Shown here: one piece after another, positions 14,281-18,796 of the stretch
How positions within the stretch are numbered: position 1 is the stretch's first letter
Layout of the letters: every line of letters starts with the position of its first letter
Source: CAZXCQ01 sp964639275
Lineage (GTDB): Bacteria > Desulfobacterota > DSM-4660 > Desulfatiglandales > Desulfatiglandaceae
Assembly: GCA_964639275.1 (NCBI GenBank)
Contig: CAZXCQ010000105.1
Span: forward strand, 1 to 18,796
Direction of reading: 5' to 3'
DNA: 18,796 bases
Program-made: the position numbers and the translations under genes
The notes under the pieces: generated by a model
What the model saw: only the letters and a program-made list of their open reading frames with translations
Databases searched by the model: none
What the model was told of the DNA's origin: nothing

Positions 14281-15102
14281 GTCGCGACCCGGTTTGGTTG
14301 ACCACTCCTCTTCCATCCATGTCTTGTTAACGACCGGCTGATATTCACCGGGCAGGAGATTATCGGCCTGTTTCCTCACCCAGTCCCTGCTGGACAGATA
14401 ATAGACCTTTGGCTGTGTCCCAAGCCGCGCCAGTATCCTAAAGGCATAGGGATGTTTCGAGAGCTTAGAGACCTGATGCTCCGGGTTATTGAGGTCACCA
14501 AAGGTGATGGCCTGGGCAGGACACCCCTCGGCGCAGGCCGTCACATACTCGCCCTCTTCAAGCTCTCTGCGGCCCTCTGCATAGGCCTGGTTCTTTGCCC
14601 TCATGAGCCGGTGATGGCAGAAGGTGCATTTTTCCACAACCCCTCTCATGCGGGGAGACACCTCGGGAGAGAGGTAGCGCTCAAGGCCTTTGCCCCTGGG
14701 GAAATACGCATCCCACCAGTTAAAATACCTGGCCCCGTAAGGACAGGCCGCCTGACAGTATCTGCATCCAATACATCGAGTATAGATCTGGCTCACAATC
14801 CCGGTATCAAAGTCCTGTTTTGTGGCGGTGGCAACGCATACAGAGACACAGGGTGGATGGTGATCGCAGTGCATGCAGGGTCTTGGGAAATAGCTGACCT
14901 CTGTATGGGGAAACTTCTTGCCGTTGGTGATCTTATAAAGACGCATCCAGGTGATAGCCCGCTCCTTGTCCGACTGATCCGGCCTCACAGATACGTTGTT
15001 TTCGGCTGCACAAGCAATCATGCAGGTCCCGCAACCGGTGCATTTATCCAGGTCTATGACCATCCCGTACTTGTGTTTCCCTTGGTCACTTGCTTTCTTC
15101 AT
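14272..15102 (-). CDS. qrcC: Ferredoxin-type iron-sulfur subunit of the Qrc complex (QrcC)
   Basis: The 276-residue protein has sixteen Cys residues arranged for four cubane clusters: Cys21/24/27/31, Cys76/79/85/89, Cys110/113/116/120 and Cys159/162/190/194. This is the DmsB/PsrB/NrfC layout. It would relay electrons between the large subunit and the NrfD membrane subunit at the membrane face. The second motif is CMHCDHHPPCVSVC, with five residues between the second and third Cys where four are usual; a Val replaces the usual Pro after the fourth Cys. The start at 15102 has GAGG 7 nt upstream and lies 12 nt after qrcB. The final Glu-Phe-stop codons lie in a 12-bp sequence that is duplicated beyond the gene. 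Confidence 0.93.
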   Translation of the reverse strand: MKKASDQGKHKYGMVIDLDKCTGCGTCMIACAAENNVSVRPDQSDKERAITWMRLYKITNGKKFPHTEVSYFPRPCMHCDHHPPCVSVCVATATKQDFDTGIVSQIYTRCIGCRYCQAACPYGARYFNWWDAYFPRGKGLERYLSPEVSPRMRGVVEKCTFCHHRLMRAKNQAYAEGRRELEEGEYVTACAEGCPAQAITFGDLNNPEHQVSKLSKHPYAFRILARLGTQPKVYYLSSRDWVRKQADNLLPGEYQPVVNKTWMEEEWSTKPGRDEF

Positions 15103-15114
15103 GAGCTACCTCGC

Positions 15115-17583
15115 CTAAACCTTGATTAATTCAACGCGCGTATTCCACCAAACAGCATGACCGCTCAGGGGATCCCGCCCTGCCTGGATGATATCGTTCG
15201 GGTTGGCACCCTTGCCGCTGAGAAACTCGTCATAGGCCGTGTGGCCAAAACCCAGCGGCAGGTAGACAATGCCCGGCATGGCCCCCTCAAAGAGGTTTAC
15301 CCGCACCTGGACCTTGCCCCGCGGGGACCTTACCACGACCCCGTCCCCCTCTTTCAGCCCGTATTTTTTGGCTGTCTCCGGATTGATCACCGCAAAGGAC
15401 TTGTCCTTCAGGAGCTGGTGATCAAAGATGGTCTTATAGAGGAAGGGCGGGCTGGGGATCCAGCCGCTGGCAAGATTGATCATCTCGTATGGAAACATCA
15501 AAAGGGGATACCTGGCAGTGTCTGCTTCGGGTTTGATCGGTTCATAGTGGGGCATCGCGGCCTCATCAGCCCCTGCGACGATCCCCATCTCTTTGAGGGC
15601 GGCCTCCGGTGAAGACCTTTCCGCGTATTCCTGGATCGCCCGTCTGATTTGACTGCTGGAGAATTCAAACCTCCTGGAAGGTGTCTTAAAGACCCCTTCC
15701 CAGCCACTTTTTTCTTCAACCGGCCGATACCAGAATCCGCTTGACTTTATCTTCTCCCACATATCCTCAAAGGAGTCCTGCCCTCCCTGGGTACTCCCCT
15801 GCTTCTGCCATTTCCAGGCCGGAGAGGATTCAGAATACTTCACCAGGCCGCCTCCTGCATCAAAGAGACCCTTGGCCCTCTCCGCAAGGACCTCGTCAAA
15901 GCTTTCCCACAGAAAGGCATTCCTGACAGATTCGTCAATCCCCTGCCCGACCTTCAGGATCACATCGCCGACGTTCCATGTATCATAGACCGGCTTCACC
16001 ACGGGTCTGGTCAGTCCGTAAAAGGGGTACTGGAGACCTACCGGCCATATCATATCGGTGGTTTTTTCCAGATAGGTGCAGTCCGGCAGGATAAAGTCCG
16101 CCATAAAGGACGTCTCATCCCTAAACGGCGAAAAGCTGACAATAAACGGGATCTTCTCCGCGGCCCACCTAAAATTTCCCCCGTCGGGCGCGGTAAAGAC
16201 GGGGTTTGCCGAAAAGACAAGGAGGGTATCCACCGGGGATTTGTCCGCCTGGGTAATGGCGTCGGCAAAATTATTGATCAGGCTGTGGCTAAAGGGGTAC
16301 CTCATGGTGCCTGCCTGATCGAGTCGCGGTCTTTTCAGGCCCTCTGCGGCAATCGCATCGGGCTCGGCATCGGGAAGCGGGCTCAACGGTAGTGGCTCAT
16401 AGACCAAAACCCCGCCGGGCCGGTTGAATCTTCCCATCAGTGCATTGAGGCTATGGACCGCCATGAACTCGTAAAGCCCCCCGTGGAGGGTGTCTTTGCC
16501 CTTGCCATAGATGGCGATCGGGGCCTTGGCCCTGCCGAATTGTCTGGCCAAGGAGACGATGTCATCGGCCTCCACCCCTGTGATTTTGGACACCTTGGCG
16601 GGAGCGTATTCCTTGAGGACCATAGACTTAAAACCCATGTGGTCCTTCCCATCGGGTGAACCCCAGTCTTCAAACCCAAAACAGTGATCATTGACAAATT
16701 GGCTGTCAAAAAGACCCTCTTTGATAACCACGTGAGCGACCCCGAGGGCCAGGGCCGCATCGGTCCCCGGCCGCGCTGCAACCCAGTAGTCCGCCTTTGA
16801 GGCCGTGTTGGATGCCCTGGACTCAACCTGTACGACCCTGGACTTCCTCTTGGTCGGATTCCCACTGTGCCACATGCCCCAGGCATTCAGCACCCTGCCC
16901 GGTGCGCCCCAGCCCTCCAGGAGACCACACCCAAAGCTCAAGACATAATCAGCGTTTTCAAGATCATACGCGATCGGGCCCTCGCCCCCCTGCATGAGGG
17001 CATTCGCCATGGTGTAGGTGTCCTCAATGGAGGGGACCGTCACATAATTGGGGCTTCCTACCGCCTTCATCAACCGCTCAATCAGGACGGACACCGTTGT
17101 CCCCCGCCGGTTACCATCCACGGCGGCGAGGGCCTCGGGCCTCCCTTGCTTCCGCAGCGAAGAGATCCGAGCGGTGAGTGTCTGGATGGCCTCATCCCAG
17201 GTTATGTCCTTGAACCGCCCTTCTCCCCTCAGACCGACGCGTTTCATCGGCCCGGTAAACCGGAGGCTTTCATCATAGAGCAGTTGGAGTCCACCCATCC
17301 CCACGGGACAAATGCCACCCGGGTTCACCGGGTAATCGGTGCGGCCTTCTATCTTTACCGCCCTGTCTTCTACCTTTCTGACCTTGATGCCGCATCCACC
17401 CGGACAGAGGTCACAGACCGAGTCAGCCTCTGTAAACTCACCCGTAGGGGGGACCGGGACCCATGGCCAATTTTGCGTCCATATGGCTATATCATCTGTT
17501 AACTTCCAGGGAAGCGGAGTGATGTGGACACCCGCCACTCCGCCAACAAGAAGTGCAATGAAATCTCTTCTGGTAAATTTCAT
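15115..17583 (-). CDS. qrcB: Molybdopterin-oxidoreductase-family large subunit of the Qrc complex (QrcB)
   Basis: The 822-residue protein begins with a Tat signal (TRRDFIALLVGG), so it is exported folded. An iron-sulfur motif follows at Cys57, Cys60, Cys64 and Cys92. The long central region belongs to the molybdopterin oxidoreductase fold, and a Molydop_binding-type domain lies near the C-terminus (about 705-815). QrcB of Desulfovibrio vulgaris is reported to lack molybdenum and to act as a scaffold or electron relay. Whether this one binds the cofactor cannot be judged here. The start at ATG 17583 is preferred to an upstream in-frame start because AAGGGGAAG precedes it and the Tat motif follows within five residues. 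The upstream start would overlap qrcA. Spacing is 13 nt from qrcA and 12 nt to qrcC, a tight operon. Confidence 0.92.
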   Translation of the reverse strand: MKFTRRDFIALLVGGVAGVHITPLPWKLTDDIAIWTQNWPWVPVPPTGEFTEADSVCDLCPGGCGIKVRKVEDRAVKIEGRTDYPVNPGGICPVGMGGLQLLYDESLRFTGPMKRVGLRGEGRFKDITWDEAIQTLTARISSLRKQGRPEALAAVDGNRRGTTVSVLIERLMKAVGSPNYVTVPSIEDTYTMANALMQGGEGPIAYDLENADYVLSFGCGLLEGWGAPGRVLNAWGMWHSGNPTKRKSRVVQVESRASNTASKADYWVAARPGTDAALALGVAHVVIKEGLFDSQFVNDHCFGFEDWGSPDGKDHMGFKSMVLKEYAPAKVSKITGVEADDIVSLARQFGRAKAPIAIYGKGKDTLHGGLYEFMAVHSLNALMGRFNRPGGVLVYEPLPLSPLPDAEPDAIAAEGLKRPRLDQAGTMRYPFSHSLINNFADAITQADKSPVDTLLVFSANPVFTAPDGGNFRWAAEKIPFIVSFSPFRDETSFMADFILPDCTYLEKTTDMIWPVGLQYPFYGLTRPVVKPVYDTWNVGDVILKVGQGIDESVRNAFLWESFDEVLAERAKGLFDAGGGLVKYSESSPAWKWQKQGSTQGGQDSFEDMWEKIKSSGFWYRPVEEKSGWEGVFKTPSRRFEFSSSQIRRAIQEYAERSSPEAALKEMGIVAGADEAAMPHYEPIKPEADTARYPLLMFPYEMINLASGWIPSPPFLYKTIFDHQLLKDKSFAVINPETAKKYGLKEGDGVVVRSPRGKVQVRVNLFEGAMPGIVYLPLGFGHTAYDEFLSGKGANPNDIIQAGRDPLSGHAVWWNTRVELIKV

Positions 17584-17596
17584 GGTAATCTTCCCC

Positions 17597-18322
17597 TTAC
17601 TTGTGGCACACAAAACAGGCGTTGTTCTCTTCACGTCCCTTCTTGGTGTGACATTCGGCACAATCATCCATTTTCATACGGTCCCAAGGCTTCTGGCCAA
17701 AATAGATTCCCGAGATACGTCTGCCCCATATGTCCCGGCTGTAACCGGTCAGGCGATTCTTCTGATAAAGCGGCAACGTCTTTGTCTCGCCATGTTTTCC
17801 ATGGCAGGTAGCGCACTCCATCTCCCCCATATTGACGTGGGCGATGTGGGAGAAATAGACGCAATCGGGCTGTTTGGAATAGACGAGCCAAGGGATCTCT
17901 TTGCCCTTGGCCACAAATTGAGTCAAAAACACCTTTTCATTGGGTGACGCCCCAAGGGGAGATTCGGGGTCGTCGTGGCACTCCATGCACTTGTCTAGCT
18001 TGGGGATGCCGCCAAAGCTGCCATCCTCGCGAAAGGGGTGGCAATAGAGGCATTTCTCTGCCCTGGTCTCTCCCTCAATCCCATCCACCTTCTCCGGGTT
18101 TAGATGAAGGGCGTGATTAAAATTCATGGGTTGCGGCTGTTTGGAATAGAGTACCATGGGAAAGATAATCCATCCCACTATCAGGGCAGCCACAAGACCG
18201 ACGATGAAAAAGATCCCCACTCTTACCGCGTTCTCCAAGTCTATCCATGGAACGAGGTCTGAGAGAGAAGAGATCCACCCGCCCTTTGAAGACTGATCCG
18301 AGGAATTCGCTGGATTTTTCAT
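17597..18322 (-). CDS. qrcA: Membrane-anchored multiheme cytochrome c of the Qrc complex (QrcA)
   Basis: The 241-residue protein has an N-terminal cytoplasmic segment and one membrane anchor (about residues 34-58). A periplasmic cytochrome c7/c3-like domain follows. Five CxxCH heme motifs are visible at residues 91-95, 112-116, 170-174, 221-225 and 236-240. Additional His residues in FNHALH and YFSHIAH could be distal ligands. A lone Cys154 precedes the second of these. The protein would accept electrons from soluble periplasmic cytochrome c3, fed by hydrogenases and formate dehydrogenases, and pass them to the FeS/NrfD part. It is the first gene of the operon and has a good -35 element upstream. 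An ActA-like subunit of an alternative complex III is the nearest alternative, but the qrcABCD order favours Qrc. Confidence 0.9.
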   Translation of the reverse strand: MKNPANSSDQSSKGGWISSLSDLVPWIDLENAVRVGIFFIVGLVAALIVGWIIFPMVLYSKQPQPMNFNHALHLNPEKVDGIEGETRAEKCLYCHPFREDGSFGGIPKLDKCMECHDDPESPLGASPNEKVFLTQFVAKGKEIPWLVYSKQPDCVYFSHIAHVNMGEMECATCHGKHGETKTLPLYQKNRLTGYSRDIWGRRISGIYFGQKPWDRMKMDDCAECHTKKGREENNACFVCHK

Positions 18323-18384
18323 ATTTCCAAGCCCCTTATGAATTGAGTTTAGGGTTGCACGATAGGGGGTGCGCGGCTTTTGCG

Positions 18385-18414
18385 TATTTACCTAGTGGCC
18401 CCCACCTTTGTCAA
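18385..18414 (-). promoter_or_regulatory. Candidate sigma-70 promoter of the qrc operon
   Basis: On the minus strand a perfect TTGACA (18414-18409) is followed after 18 nt by TAAATA (18390-18385). The -10 match is moderate. The start of qrcA is about 60 nt downstream. It lies just beyond a terminator-like hairpin of rpsU, which is where an independent promoter would be expected. Confidence 0.45.
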
Positions 18415-18443
18415 GAGAAAAAGCCAATGAATCCCGCTTTCTC
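18415..18443 (-). terminator. Terminator-like inverted repeat between rpsU and qrcA
   Basis: On the minus strand GAGAAAGC and GCTTTTTCTC can pair around an 11-nt loop, the second arm containing a T-run. It is only partly regular and lies about 140 nt after the rpsU stop codon. A GC-rich palindrome CCTCCGCGGAGG (18536-18547), without a T-run, lies nearer to rpsU. The rest of 18323-18585 shows no gene. Confidence 0.3.
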
Positions 18444-18585
18444 AAAGGTCCCCTAAGGAGAGAATCCCGGCAAGCGGTTTGGAGGTTTCTGGTTGGAAAT
18501 TTGTCGACCCGATCGGGGAGGTGGGCATCTCACTTCCTCCGCGGAGGAGGAAGCGGACGATTCCCAGCTGAAGGGCTACATTGGA

Positions 18586-18771
18586 TCAGAATTTTCTCAT
18601 CCTTTTTCGGCGTCTTTTGGCGGCCTTGGCCTGCTTTTTCTTCCGCTGGACACTCGGCTTGTCATAGAAACGCCTCTCTTTGATCTCCGAAAAAAAGCCA
18701 TCCTTTGTCAATTTTCTTTTCAGATCCTTGATGGCCTTTTCAATCTGATTATCGCGGACAATTACCTTCAT
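18586..18771 (-). CDS. rpsU: 30S ribosomal protein bS21
   Basis: The 61-residue, strongly basic protein begins MKVIVRDNQIEKAIKDLKRK, the characteristic start of bS21. It continues with a helix containing SEIKERRFYDKPSVQRKKK and ends in an Arg/Lys-rich tail, all as expected for the family and at full length. It binds the 30S subunit platform near the anti-Shine-Dalgarno region and takes part in initiation. The start at 18771 is supported by GAGGTG 8 nt upstream. The gene is separated from qrcA by 263 nt, so it is probably a separate transcription unit on the same strand. Confidence 0.97.
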   Translation of the reverse strand: MKVIVRDNQIEKAIKDLKRKLTKDGFFSEIKERRFYDKPSVQRKKKQAKAAKRRRKRMRKF

Positions 18772-18796
18772 GTTTTGTTCACCTCGATGATTTCAA

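Noticed and set aside
16867..17502. 211-residue plus-strand frame opposite qrcB
   Set aside because: It is antisense to the well-supported molybdopterin-family gene, with no domain or ribosome-binding site.
15115..17583. Formate dehydrogenase or polysulfide reductase catalytic subunit
   Set aside because: Family fold alone would allow this, but the order cytochrome c, large subunit, FeS, NrfD and the membrane-anchored multiheme cytochrome fit Qrc better.

Overview
The window reads as a chromosomal fragment of an anaerobic Desulfobacterota (former Deltaproteobacteria) organism, probably a sulfate reducer or a syntroph. The main reason is a complete minus-strand gene set for a Qrc-type complex (periplasmic cytochrome c : menaquinone oxidoreductase), which is known from sulfate reducers and related syntrophs. 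Genes are GC-rich with strong GC3 preference. The gaps between them are packed with short degenerate repeats, a style I associate with this phylum. One run of 100 N (12307-12406) shows that this is a scaffolded draft assembly.

Positions 1-8870, plus strand: a type IV pilus and cell-surface region. It holds the tail of a gene that may be pilO-like, the secretin pilQ, and a PilF/PilW-like TPR lipoprotein overlapping it by ATGA. A 1308-residue surface lipoprotein follows, with bacterial Ig-like domains and a beta-propeller split by a Thr/Ser-rich repeat insert. Last is a secreted HtrA-type serine protease without PDZ domains. PilQ and PilF would form and pilot the outer-membrane pilus channel. 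The lipoprotein and protease are probably co-transcribed envelope partners.

Positions 8871-12030: a decayed GxxExxY (PD-(D/E)XK superfamily) gene sits between inverted copies of a roughly 27-bp CACCGC repeat and behind a strongly folded leader. A HAD-family phosphatase gene (minus strand) follows, its last codons lying in that repeat. A perfect 15-bp inverted repeat separates it from a divergently transcribed LysM protein gene. Positions 12025-12486 hold a tandem non-coding repeat interrupted by the assembly gap.

Positions 12557-18771, minus strand, transcribed right to left: rpsU (ribosomal protein bS21), then qrcA (membrane-anchored multiheme cytochrome c), qrcB (molybdopterin-oxidoreductase-like large subunit with Tat signal), qrcC (four-cluster ferredoxin subunit) and qrcD (NrfD-type membrane subunit). 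A 52-codon single-TM protein gene with a strong Shine-Dalgarno sequence ends the run and may be an extra subunit. Together these would pass electrons from periplasmic cytochrome c3 to the menaquinone pool.

The most unusual content is non-coding. There are two copies of a roughly 240-bp MITE-like element with terminal inverted repeats, several period-7 tandem arrays, and the GxxExxY cassette with a separate solo end flanked by 12-bp direct repeats. Nearly all of these elements begin at, or within about 20 nt of, a stop codon.
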